A program made the translations under genes and the position numbers. DNA of 64,000 nucleotides from Clostridia bacterium. GTDB lineage: Bacteria; Bacillota; Clostridia; Christensenellales; CAG-138. Below, in pieces: positions 7,595 to 15,574 of this stretch. Position 1 is the first letter of the stretch. The number at the start of each line of letters is the position of its first letter. The stretch lies in NCBI GenBank assembly GCA_017545535.1, contig JAFWMS010000024.1:1-64000 (forward strand), in the 5' to 3' direction. The notes below the pieces were generated by a model. It saw nothing but the letters and a program-made list of their open reading frames with translations. It made no database searches and was not told the DNA's origin.

Positions 7595-8679
7595 TGAGGC
7601 GCGGCGGTGGAGAGGGCCAGGTAGGGGTTGTTCGGGTCTGGATCCGTGGGGTCCCAACCGTAGCCTTGCTTGTTGGTGTAGGGTTCCGACCAAAGGATCT
7701 CGGGGGGCCTGGGGGGCGTGGGGCCCTGATCCTTCACCACCCATACGTTCACGGTTTCAAATTGGCTCAGGTCGTAGATGTATTTTGCGTCCGCCACCGT
7801 GAGCCGCACGCAGCCGTGGGAGGCCATGGAGCCCAGCTTCTGGTAGGAGCGCATGTTGGTCATACGGTGGCCCTTGGACTTGTCGTAGCCCGCGTCGTAG
7901 CTGATGGGCACGGAGTGGAACAGATGCCCCTTGTAGAACCGGCAGGCCCAAAACCCGAAGCAGAGGGTGTCCTCCTCCTCAGAGCCTAACAGCTTATACT
8001 CGTACCGCTGGTAGATAGTATAGCGGCCCACGGGAGTGGCGTTCTTGCCCTTGCCTGAGGAGCAGATCATGATCCGGTCCTGGATCCATTCCCCGCTCTC
8101 CCCGTGGAAAGAAACGATGCTCTGAGTGGGCAGATACAAAACCAGCAGCTTTTCTCCCTCCGCTTTCGGCGGGTCCGTGGGGGTGTATGCAGGCACCAGG
8201 CACACCCGATCCACCTGGGCCGAACCGGGGGCCACATGGGCCGTGCTGTCCGAAGGATAGAATCCATAATCGTCGTCTCCCACCTGTCCATAGGCCAGGT
8301 ACATGTCCTTTTCCGCCCAATAGAGCAGGCCCCATGTGTGCACCACCGTCAGCCCCTGGGCGGGGCGCATCCCGGTGGGCATGATAGCCTCATGGTAGGG
8401 GGCGGGGGTAGGGGAAGGGGTGGGCGTAGGCGTGGGCTCTGGCGTGGGAGAAGGGGTCGGCGTGGGTGTAGGGGTGGGCGTGGGCACCGCCGTCACCTGC
8501 ACCTCCACCACCGGCAGCGGCGTGAGGGTATCCGAGGGCACGGCGGTGGCCTGGGGCGTGGGGGGCAGGGGGCTGTCCGTGGGGACGGCCTCCAAGGTGG
8601 CCCCGGGCCGGGCGCAGGCCAGCAGCAACAGCAGCCCTAAGCCGCCGATACACCGGGTGAAACGGGATACTCTCTTCAT
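7591..8679 (-). CDS. L,D-transpeptidase (YkuD family) lipoprotein
   Basis: The 362-residue protein starts with a signal peptide ending LLLLLAC (lipobox), then a Pro/Thr linker (about 65-95), then an L,D-transpeptidase catalytic domain with the LFHSVPI strand and SMASHGCVRLT (catalytic Cys in SHGCVR). The family makes 3-3 crosslinks in peptidoglycan or attaches proteins to it. ATG 8679 is chosen over an upstream in-frame start because it begins the signal peptide and follows GAGGCG. It is the first gene of a two-gene operon with the NlpC/P60 paralogue. Confidence 0.93.
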   Translation of the reverse strand: MKRVSRFTRCIGGLGLLLLLACARPGATLEAVPTDSPLPPTPQATAVPSDTLTPLPVVEVQVTAVPTPTPTPTPTPSPTPEPTPTPTPSPTPAPYHEAIMPTGMRPAQGLTVVHTWGLLYWAEKDMYLAYGQVGDDDYGFYPSDSTAHVAPGSAQVDRVCLVPAYTPTDPPKAEGEKLLVLYLPTQSIVSFHGESGEWIQDRIMICSSGKGKNATPVGRYTIYQRYEYKLLGSEEEDTLCFGFWACRFYKGHLFHSVPISYDAGYDKSKGHRMTNMRSYQKLGSMASHGCVRLTVADAKYIYDLSQFETVNVWVVKDQGPTPPRPPEILWSEPYTNKQGYGWDPTDPDPNNPYLALSTAAPQ

Positions 8680-8719
8680 TGGGACGCCTCTTGCAAAATC
8701 TGGAGAAATCTGTATCCTT

Positions 8720-8748
8720 ATCTTACTTGACCGGGCCCGGAAAAGCAA
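8720..8748 (-). promoter_or_regulatory. Candidate promoter of the L,D-transpeptidase operon
   Basis: On the minus strand: TTGCTT, a 17-base spacer and TAAGAT, about 40 bases upstream of the ATG. Confidence 0.45.
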
Positions 8749-8860
8749 GCCCATCCCCTATGACGACTTTGTAAAAAAAGATGGTTGCCGCCGCCGGTTC
8801 TTTTAGCTAAATTTAAGATTGGCGGCGTAGGATGGCACAAACATCAGGAGGATCAAAGGT

Positions 8861-10495
8861 ATGAAAAATGGTTATACGCGGATCGCCTGTCTGGCGACGG
8901 CCCTTTGCCTGGGGCTGAGCCTCTGCTGGGGCTGCGTCTCCGTCCAATCCGGGGAAACGGAGAAGGCCCAGGCTGTGGAGGCCACGGACGAGGCGAACGA
9001 GATCGAGACCCAGTCCACGGAACCTGCTGCGGCGGGCGAGCTCCCGGCCGGGGAACAGCCCCAGGACGAGCCACCTGAGGGCATGGGCCAGCCCCCCGAA
9101 GGCACGCCCCCCGAGGGCATGGGTCAGCCCCCCGAAGGCACGCCTCCCGAGGGCATGGGCGAACCTCCCTCCGGCCAGCGGCCTGAAGGGACCCCGCCCG
9201 GAGGCACGGTGCCCCTGTCCGGCGGCCCCGGCGGTTCCGGCGGCGGGCCCGGCGGCGCCCCCGGGGGCAGCTCCGCCGCTGACATCGAATATTCCGGCGC
9301 CGTGGAGATCACCTCTGCCGACAGCCAGAAGGGCCAAACCTATGCCACCGAAACCGTGGATGAGAGCGCCCTGCTCATCGCCACCGGCGACGCGGTGACC
9401 ATCACCGATCCCACCGTCACCAAGTCCGGCAGCTCCAACGGCGGGGACAGCTGCAACTTCTACGGTCTCAACGCGGCGGTGCTGGTGAAGGACGGGGCCC
9501 AGGTCACCATCACCGGCGGCACAATTTCCTCCGACGCCTCCGGGGCCAACGGCGTCTTCTGCTACGGCGGCAACGGCGGGCAGAACGGTGCCTCCGGCGA
9601 CGGCACCACCCTCACCATCCGGGACACCGTCATCACCACCACCGGCTCCGGCTCCGGCGGCATCATGACCACCGGGGGCGGCGTGACCTACGCCAGCGAC
9701 CTTACCGTCACCACCTCCGGCCAGTCCTCCGCGCCCATCCGCACGGACCGGGGCGGCGGCACGGTCTATGTGACCGGCGGCAGCTATACCTCCAACGGCC
9801 TGGGCTCCCCGGCCATCTACTCCACGGCGGAGATCCACGTCTCCAACGCCACTCTGACGTCCAACCTGTCCGAGGGCGTGTGCATCGAGGGCAAGAACAG
9901 CATCGAGCTCACGGACTGTGAGCTGACCGCCAGCAACACCGCCTGCAACGGCAACGCCACCTTCCTGGACACCGTCATGATCTATCAGTCCATGTCCGGG
10001 GACGCGGACAGCGGCACCTCCGCCTTCACCATGACCGGCGGCACCCTAAGGAGCCAAACGGGCCACGTCTTTCACGTGACCAACACCAACGCCCTCATCA
10101 CCCTGCGCGACGTCACCGTGATCAACGAGGACGAGGAGGGCGTGCTCCTCTCCGTCTGTGACGACGGCTGGAGCGGCGCCGGGAACGTGGCCGCCCTGAA
10201 CGCCCAAAACCAGGCTCTGGAAGGGTATCTGCTGGTGGGCAGCAACTCCGTTTTGACGCTGAATCTGGCGGAGGGATCCAGCTTCCTGGGCACGGTGTCC
10301 GGCGTCATCACCAACGCCAAGGGGGACGTGATATCCACCGAGGTGGGGCAGGTCCATGTGGCCATGGATGAGAGCAGCACCTGGACGCTGACCGGGGACG
10401 CCTATATCACCTCCTTCTCCGGCGACGCCGCCAGCGTGATCGCCAACGGCTACACCCTTTATGTGAACGGCGTGGCCCTCACCGGTACGAAATGA
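8861..10495 (+). CDS. Repeat-containing lipoprotein with predicted beta-helix domain
   Basis: The 544-residue protein starts with a lipoprotein signal peptide ending LCWGC. A Glu/Pro/Gly region (about 65-140) holds tandem PPEGMGQ/PPEGT units and then a Gly-rich segment. The rest, to the C-terminus, is rich in Thr, Ser, Gly and short beta repeats (VTITGGTISS, LTIRDTVITTT, VYVTGGSYTS), the pattern of right-handed parallel beta-helix surface proteins. AGGAGG lies 9 bases before the ATG. The stop overlaps the next gene, a membrane glycosyltransferase. No catalytic motif is seen; a role in surface adhesion or carbohydrate binding is inference. Confidence 0.8.
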   Translation: MKNGYTRIACLATALCLGLSLCWGCVSVQSGETEKAQAVEATDEANEIETQSTEPAAAGELPAGEQPQDEPPEGMGQPPEGTPPEGMGQPPEGTPPEGMGEPPSGQRPEGTPPGGTVPLSGGPGGSGGGPGGAPGGSSAADIEYSGAVEITSADSQKGQTYATETVDESALLIATGDAVTITDPTVTKSGSSNGGDSCNFYGLNAAVLVKDGAQVTITGGTISSDASGANGVFCYGGNGGQNGASGDGTTLTIRDTVITTTGSGSGGIMTTGGGVTYASDLTVTTSGQSSAPIRTDRGGGTVYVTGGSYTSNGLGSPAIYSTAEIHVSNATLTSNLSEGVCIEGKNSIELTDCELTASNTACNGNATFLDTVMIYQSMSGDADSGTSAFTMTGGTLRSQTGHVFHVTNTNALITLRDVTVINEDEEGVLLSVCDDGWSGAGNVAALNAQNQALEGYLLVGSNSVLTLNLAEGSSFLGTVSGVITNAKGDVISTEVGQVHVAMDESSTWTLTGDAYITSFSGDAASVIANGYTLYVNGVALTGTK

Positions 10496-11991
10496 TGGAA
10501 GAAAGGACGATCCGCCCCCACCCCCTTTGGAGGAGGTGGGGGCTTGCGGCCTGGTCCCTTCTGTCGGCCCTGGCGGTGCTTTTGATTTGCTCCAAGAGCT
10601 CCCCCCTGTACCCCATGAACGATTGGGTGGACGTGCAGTGCTTCTTCACCGTGGGCCGGGGCATCCTTCAGGGAAAGATGCCCTATCTGGATCTGTATGA
10701 GCAAAAGGGCCCCGTCCTCTATCTGCTCTTTGCCCTGGCGGCCCTCATCTCTCGGGAGAGCTTTTTGGGGGTCTTTCTCCTGGAGGTCCTTTCCCTGGGC
10801 GCGTTCGTATACCTTTCCGCCCGGATCGCCGCCCTGTGGGTCAGGGAAACCTCCTGGCTTCTGTTCCTGCTGCCGCCGGTGCTGGCCCTCACCGTGGGGA
10901 TCAGCCCCGCCTTCTGCCATGGGGGCAGCGTGGAGCAGCTCTTTCTGCCGGCCATGGCCTTGTTTTTGAAGCTGGGGCTCACGGCGATCCGGGAGGATCG
11001 GCCCCTGAAGAGGGGGGAGGCCTTCCTCTGCGGGGTCCTGGCGGGGCTGGCCCTGTGGGTCAAGTATACCTTCTGCGGCCTCTTCGCCGGGGGCGCCCTG
11101 GCTTTGGCCGTCTGGTATGCCGGAACAAAGAAGGCGAAGCACATCGGCTCCGCCGCCCTCTTCGGCCTTCTGGGGGCGGCGGCCGTCACGGCGCCCCTCC
11201 TGCTGTGGTTCCGTCTGAGGGGCGCCCTGACCGCCCTGTGGCAGGTGTATTTCGTCAACAACCTGACGGCCTACGCCGCCGGCACCGGCGCCCGCCACGC
11301 CGGGCCCCTGGCGGCCCTGGGGAACAACTGGATGTGGTCCGCCTTCGGCGCGCTGGGCTGCCTTTGGCCCCTTCTGCAGCCAAAAAAGCAGTGGGGGGAG
11401 GCCCTGCTGCTGATCCTGTCCGCCCTGACTTTGGGGGTCTTCACCTATGCCAACGGCCGCACCTATCCCTATTACGCCCTGATCCTGGCCGCCTTCAGCG
11501 GCATGGGCTGGACCGGCGTGCTGCTGCTGGTGCAGGGGGCCGCGAAAAAACTGCCCCGGAGGGCGGTGCCGGTCACGGCGGCCCTGGGCGCGGTGCTGCT
11601 GCTGGGCGGAAGCGTCCTGACGGCCTACCGGACCAGCGGCAACGTGTATCTCATGGCCTATGAGAAGGAGGATATGCCCCAGTACCGGTTCGCCGGCCTC
11701 ATCCGGCAGCGGGCGGACGCCTCCCTGCTGAACCTGGGGTTCCTGGACGGGGGATTCTACCTGGCCGCCGGCGTGGAGCCGGAAACCCGGTTTTTCTGCA
11801 CCTTCAACCTCTCCCTCAGGGAGCAGGACGAGGACCAGCGCCAGGCGCTGCGGGCGGGGACAGTGGACTTCGTGGTGGTTCGGGGCAAACAGTCCCCGGG
11901 AAAGAACTACACCCCGGTGGATACCTGCTCCTTCCCCTTTGAGGGGCGGAACTGGACCTACACCCTCTATGAAAAAAAGCCCTCCGCCTGA
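10492..11991 (+). CDS. GT-C type polytopic membrane glycosyltransferase (GT39/ArnT-like)
   Basis: The 499-residue protein has about 11-12 hydrophobic segments. The first extracytoplasmic loop carries NDWVDVQCFFTVGRGILQ followed by GKMPYLDLYEQKGP; this acidic loop followed by PY-x-D-x-x-EQKGP is typical of dolichyl- or polyprenyl-phosphate sugar-dependent GT-C enzymes. The C-terminal 110 residues are soluble. ATG 10492 overlaps the stop of the lipoprotein gene (ATGA; ATG 10495 is also possible), which implies translational coupling. Donor and acceptor are unknown; the coupling makes the lipoprotein, or a surface glycan tied to it, a candidate acceptor. Confidence 0.82.
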   Translation: MMEERTIRPHPLWRRWGLAAWSLLSALAVLLICSKSSPLYPMNDWVDVQCFFTVGRGILQGKMPYLDLYEQKGPVLYLLFALAALISRESFLGVFLLEVLSLGAFVYLSARIAALWVRETSWLLFLLPPVLALTVGISPAFCHGGSVEQLFLPAMALFLKLGLTAIREDRPLKRGEAFLCGVLAGLALWVKYTFCGLFAGGALALAVWYAGTKKAKHIGSAALFGLLGAAAVTAPLLLWFRLRGALTALWQVYFVNNLTAYAAGTGARHAGPLAALGNNWMWSAFGALGCLWPLLQPKKQWGEALLLILSALTLGVFTYANGRTYPYYALILAAFSGMGWTGVLLLVQGAAKKLPRRAVPVTAALGAVLLLGGSVLTAYRTSGNVYLMAYEKEDMPQYRFAGLIRQRADASLLNLGFLDGGFYLAAGVEPETRFFCTFNLSLREQDEDQRQALRAGTVDFVVVRGKQSPGKNYTPVDTCSFPFEGRNWTYTLYEKKPSA

Positions 11992-12006
11992 ACGGAGGGC
12001 CTTTTG
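11979..12006. terminator. Bidirectional terminator between convergent genes
   Basis: An 8-bp stem GCCCTCCG/CGGAGGGC with an A-run before and CTTTTGTTT after. It closes the glycosyltransferase gene, whose stop codon lies in the loop, and on the other strand the AI-2E permease gene. Confidence 0.85.
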
Positions 12007-12019
12007 TTTCCGGAAAACT

Positions 12020-13129
12020 TTATTTCTCCCGGGTCTCCAGCCAGGGGAGCAGGTATTCGCGGTACAGGAAATCCAGGATGGCCACCGCCGGGATGGCCAG
12101 CAGGATGCCCACCACGCCGAAGGCCCGGCCACCCACGATGACGCCCACCAGTATCCACAGGCCAGACACCCCCAGGGAGTCCCCGAAGAGCTTGGGTTTG
12201 AGGATGTACCCGTCGATGGTCTGCAGCACCGTGGTGAAGATGAGGAAGGCCAGAGCGTGCCAGGGATTCACCATCAGCAGGATGAAACCGCCGATGATGG
12301 CGCCGATGACGGGACCGAAGGTGGGGATCAGATTGAAGACCGCCACCACGAAGGAGACCAGCCCCACGTAGGGCATGCCCACGATGGCCATAAAGATGGC
12401 GTTGGCGCTGCCCACGATCAGACTGTCCAAAAGGTTGAAGACGATGTATCGATTCAAAATGGAGTGGCACCGGCGCAGGAACTTTGCCAGCTTTTCATAC
12501 TTTGCCCCGCTCATGGAGGCCATGAGAAACCGTTCAGCCCCCCGCTTCAGCCGGGCTTTGTCCGCCAGCAGGTAGATGGACAGCAGGAAGGAGATGAGGA
12601 GCTGGACCGCCCCCTTGCCCACGCCAACGGAGGTGGAAAGGATCACGCTCAGATTCTTTTTCACAAAATCCGTGATGGTGTCAATGAGGGATTCAGAGGA
12701 GCTGATGAACTTGTCCAGATCCAGCTTCGTGGCGGACACCCCCAGGGATTCCAGCATGGTCCGGAAGGAGGCCACGTATCCGTCCAGATTCCCGGCGAAG
12801 GTGGCCACGCTCTCGATGAGCTGGGGGATGAGCATGAGCAGCAGGAACACCAAAAAGAGGATGACCGTGACAAAGGCCAGCAGGTTGGAAAGAAACACCT
12901 TCGCCTTTTCCTTCTTGATCCAGCAGAAGATGGTCCGCCCGTAGAGCCCGGAAAGGGGATTCACGATATAGGCGATGATGGCGCCCAGGATTACCGGTGA
13001 GAAATAGTGGAAGAAGGTGCCGACGCTGCCCCGGAAGGCGCCCCAGTTCGTCAGCAGCACGTAAAGGACAACGGCGATGGAGAGGGCCACCGCGTTATTG
13101 AACCATGGCTTATCCTTGATGTTCTTCAT
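12020..13129 (-). CDS. AI-2E family transporter (PerM/TqsA superfamily)
   Basis: The 369-residue protein shows the family layout: membrane segments near the N-terminus (two within 10-60), a soluble middle region (about 105-165), then five to six membrane segments with the conserved stretch NLIPTFGPVIGAIIGGFILL and VGVIVGGRAFGVVGILLAIP near the C-terminus. Members are membrane permeases variously linked to autoinducer-2 export or ion/H+ exchange; the substrate here cannot be deduced. It stands alone, convergent with the glycosyltransferase gene and sharing its terminator. Confidence 0.9.
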   Translation of the reverse strand: MKNIKDKPWFNNAVALSIAVVLYVLLTNWGAFRGSVGTFFHYFSPVILGAIIAYIVNPLSGLYGRTIFCWIKKEKAKVFLSNLLAFVTVILFLVFLLLMLIPQLIESVATFAGNLDGYVASFRTMLESLGVSATKLDLDKFISSSESLIDTITDFVKKNLSVILSTSVGVGKGAVQLLISFLLSIYLLADKARLKRGAERFLMASMSGAKYEKLAKFLRRCHSILNRYIVFNLLDSLIVGSANAIFMAIVGMPYVGLVSFVVAVFNLIPTFGPVIGAIIGGFILLMVNPWHALAFLIFTTVLQTIDGYILKPKLFGDSLGVSGLWILVGVIVGGRAFGVVGILLAIPAVAILDFLYREYLLPWLETREK

Positions 13130-13273
13130 ATCAGCCTGCCCGTGAAAAGAGGATATATTTCATTGTATCTTATTCTGTCAGGAAGTCAAGAAACTATTCG
13201 TCAAAGAGGCGATATTTCCCTGCTAAAGGGGCGTTCGCCTGCATGCAAGCCCCCATTTCTACGATATCGCTCC

Positions 13274-13310
13274 TTAATGTCATCTTAATCTTAGCGCAGC
13301 TTGCCTTAAC
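13274..13310 (+). promoter_or_regulatory. Helically phased CTTAA repeats upstream of the potassium operon (candidate regulator site)
   Basis: CTTAAT at 13273-13278 and 13284-13289 and CTTAAC at 13305-13310 are spaced 11 and 21 bases, so they lie on one face of the helix. OmpR/KdpE-type regulators bind such direct repeats, and this operon encodes one. The site lies about 60-100 bases upstream of ktrB. The link is inference; no canonical -35 follows. Confidence 0.4.
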
Positions 13311-13370
13311 ACCATCTTTGCGGGAGGTGGGGTAAGATGGGACCATCCAAAGAGGGAAAGGAGGGGCGAT

Positions 13371-14705
13371 ATGAGCGGGCGCATCTTCGGGAAGCAGTTG
13401 AACGCCTTCCAGATCATCATCGGCGGCTTCGGGGCCATCATCCTGCTGGGCGCCGGGCTGCTGATGCTACCCTTTTCGTCCCCGACGGGCCGGTGGACGG
13501 GCGTGGAGGACGCCCTCTTCACCGCCACCTCCGCCGTGTGCGTCACGGGCCTGGTGGTCCGGGACACGGCCACCTGCTGGTCCCTCTTCGGCCAGTCGGT
13601 CATTCTAATGCTGATCCAGATCGGGGGCTTGGGCATCGCCACCGTCACCGCCCTTATCGCCACCGTCTCCGGGCGGAAGATCGGCCTTCTGCAGCGGAAC
13701 ATGCTCCAGGAGAGCATCTCGGCCCATCAGGTGGGCGGGATCCTGAAGTTGACCTGGTTCATCTGCAAGGTGGCTTTGGCGGCGGAACTTTTGGGCGCCC
13801 TGCTGATGCTGCCCACCTTTTTGTCCCTTTACGGTCGATCTGGGGCATGGATGGCCCTGTTTCATTCCGTTTCCGCCTTCTGCAACGCAGGCTTCGACGT
13901 GATGGGCGCCCATACGGGCCCCTTCTCCTCCCTGACCGCCTTCAGTGATCGGGTGGGGGTGGTCCTGCCGGTGATCCTGCTCATCGTTACCGGCGGCATC
14001 GGGTTCTTGACCTGGGATGATATGGCCAGGCACGGGTTCCGGTTCAGGCGGTATCGGATGCAGAGCAAGGTGATCCTGACCGTCACGGCGGTGCTGGTGC
14101 TGCTGCCCGCGGCGGTATTCTTCTTCGGCGATTTTGCCGGTTTTGGGCTGAAGGAACGGGCCCTTGCCGCTCTGTTCCAGGCGGTCACACCCAGGACCGC
14201 CGGGTTCAACACGGTGGATCTGGGCAACCTCACCAGCGAGGGCCGGGCCATGACAGTGGTGCTGATGCTGGTGGGCGGGGCCCCCGGCTCCACGGCGGGA
14301 GGCGTAAAGACCACCACATTGGCGGTGCTCCTTGCGAACGCGGCGGCCGTGGCCCGGCGCAGGAAAGCACCCCGGCTGTTCAACCGGCGCATCGACGAGG
14401 ACACGGTGAAGTGCGCGTCCACACTCCTCATGCTGTATCTGTTTCTGGCGTTTCTGGGTGCGTTCGTCATCAGCGCCAAAGAGGGGCTTCCCTTTGAAGC
14501 CTGCCTCTTTGAGACCGCCTCCGCCATCGGCACCGTGGGCCTATCCCTGGGCATCACGCCCATATTGGGGCTCCTGTCCCGGGGGGTGCTCATGGGGCTT
14601 ATGTTCTTTGGCCGGGTGGGCGCGCTCACGCTCCTGTTCGCCACTTTCAACAGCGCCGGCGCGCCGGCGGCCCAGTATCCCCTGGGCCAGATCAACGTAG
14701 GGTAA
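13371..14705 (+). CDS. ktrB: TrkH/KtrB family potassium uptake channel subunit
   Basis: The 444-residue integral membrane protein has the four pseudo-repeats of the Trk/Ktr/HKT superfamily, each with a pore-loop glycine: TATSAVCVTGL, SVSAFCNAGF, AVTPRTAGFN and ETASAIGTVGLS. The GGAPGSTAGGVKTTT segment before the third-to-fourth linker is also characteristic. It forms the K+ (or K+/Na+) pathway, gated by a cytoplasmic RCK ring encoded by the next gene 12 bases downstream. An AAAGGAGGGG ribosome site precedes ATG 13371. First gene of an operon that runs through kdpE. Confidence 0.93.
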   Translation: MSGRIFGKQLNAFQIIIGGFGAIILLGAGLLMLPFSSPTGRWTGVEDALFTATSAVCVTGLVVRDTATCWSLFGQSVILMLIQIGGLGIATVTALIATVSGRKIGLLQRNMLQESISAHQVGGILKLTWFICKVALAAELLGALLMLPTFLSLYGRSGAWMALFHSVSAFCNAGFDVMGAHTGPFSSLTAFSDRVGVVLPVILLIVTGGIGFLTWDDMARHGFRFRRYRMQSKVILTVTAVLVLLPAAVFFFGDFAGFGLKERALAALFQAVTPRTAGFNTVDLGNLTSEGRAMTVVLMLVGGAPGSTAGGVKTTTLAVLLANAAAVARRRKAPRLFNRRIDEDTVKCASTLLMLYLFLAFLGAFVISAKEGLPFEACLFETASAIGTVGLSLGITPILGLLSRGVLMGLMFFGRVGALTLLFATFNSAGAPAAQYPLGQINVG

Positions 14706-14717
14706 AAAGAGGGAACT

Positions 14718-15365
14718 ATGAAATCTATTCTTCTCATCGGGACCAACCGGCTGGGCTCGCTCTTGGCCAGGGAGTTCCATAAGCTGGGCCATCAGGTCAT
14801 GGCCGTGGACAAGGACGAGGACAGGATCAACTGCGTCTTGCCCTTCGTGACCGACGCCCAGATCGGCGACAGCACCAACGCGGTATTTCTCCGCTCCCTG
14901 GGCGTGGGCAGTTTCGACGCGTGCATCGTCACCATCGGCGGCGACTTTCAAAGCTCGCTGGAGACCACGTCCCTGCTCAAGGAGCTGGGGGGCAGGATGG
15001 TGGTGGCCCGGGCAGATCGAGAGGTCCAAGCCAAGTTCCTCCTGCGCAACGGGGCCGACGAGGTCATCAGCCCCGAGCAGCAGGTGGCGGAATGGGCGGC
15101 CATCCGCTACGCCTCCGACCACGTCCTCGACTATGTGAAGCTGGACGAGGACCACGCCATCTTTGAGGTAGCCGTACCCAAGGAATGGGACAAAAACAGC
15201 ATTGAGCAGATCAACATCCGCAAGCAGTACGGCATCAACATTCTTGGCGTAAGGGAGGAAGGGAGAATGAATCTTTCCGTCACGCCTGAAACGGTCCTCA
15301 GCAACAATATGACCATGCTGGTTTTGGGGGAGAAGCGAGCGATCCAAAGATGCTTTAGAATATGA
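14718..15365 (+). CDS. ktrA: KtrA/TrkA-type RCK regulatory subunit
   Basis: The 215-residue protein has an N-terminal RCK_N Rossmann domain (1-130) and a C-terminal TrkA_C domain (about 135-215). It would form the cytoplasmic ring that gates KtrB in response to nucleotides. The usual glycine loop GxGxxG reads IGTNRLGSLLA, so the second Gly is Asn, which may alter nucleotide binding. The acidic end of beta-2 (AVDKDEDR) is kept, as in NAD- or ATP-binding members. Confidence 0.92.
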   Translation: MKSILLIGTNRLGSLLAREFHKLGHQVMAVDKDEDRINCVLPFVTDAQIGDSTNAVFLRSLGVGSFDACIVTIGGDFQSSLETTSLLKELGGRMVVARADREVQAKFLLRNGADEVISPEQQVAEWAAIRYASDHVLDYVKLDEDHAIFEVAVPKEWDKNSIEQINIRKQYGINILGVREEGRMNLSVTPETVLSNNMTMLVLGEKRAIQRCFRI

Positions 15366-15393
15366 TCTGTCGATGTATAAGGAGGTGTTCTCA

Positions 15394-15513
15394 ATGGCAG
15401 ACGCAGTGTTGATATTGGCGATTGTGGGAGCGTTTGCCTGCGTCTTCTATCTCGTGGATCGGTTGGGAAAGATGTTGGACGAGAAATTCGGGCGACGGAA
15501 AAATGACGATTGA
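15394..15513 (+). CDS. 39-residue single-pass membrane peptide inside the potassium operon
   Basis: A short frame with the strong ribosome site AAGGAGGTG (15379-15387), 6 bases before ATG 15394. The product has one hydrophobic segment (about residues 4-21, VLILAIVGAFACVFYLV) and a charged tail ending GRRKNDD. It lies between ktrA and the sensor kinase gene. By size, topology and position it resembles KdpF-like small subunits, but no sequence identity is claimed. It may stabilise KtrB or signal to the kinase (inference). Confidence 0.65.
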   Translation: MADAVLILAIVGAFACVFYLVDRLGKMLDEKFGRRKNDD

Positions 15514-15534
15514 ATAGAAAAGAAGGGATACATA

Positions 15535-15543
15535 TGATATACT
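15535..15543 (+). promoter_or_regulatory. Candidate extended -10 element upstream of the sensor kinase gene
   Basis: TGaTATACT lies 31 bases before ATG 15575; no well-spaced -35 hexamer is seen. It could give an internal promoter for the kinase and regulator. Confidence 0.35.
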
Positions 15544-15574
15544 GTTTCAAAATCCACAAAAGATCGTGAGCGAC

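Noticed and set aside
9076..9180. Tandem DNA repeat CCCCCCGAAGGCACG-like
   Set aside because: It encodes the PPEG units of the lipoprotein at 8861 and has no independent element features.
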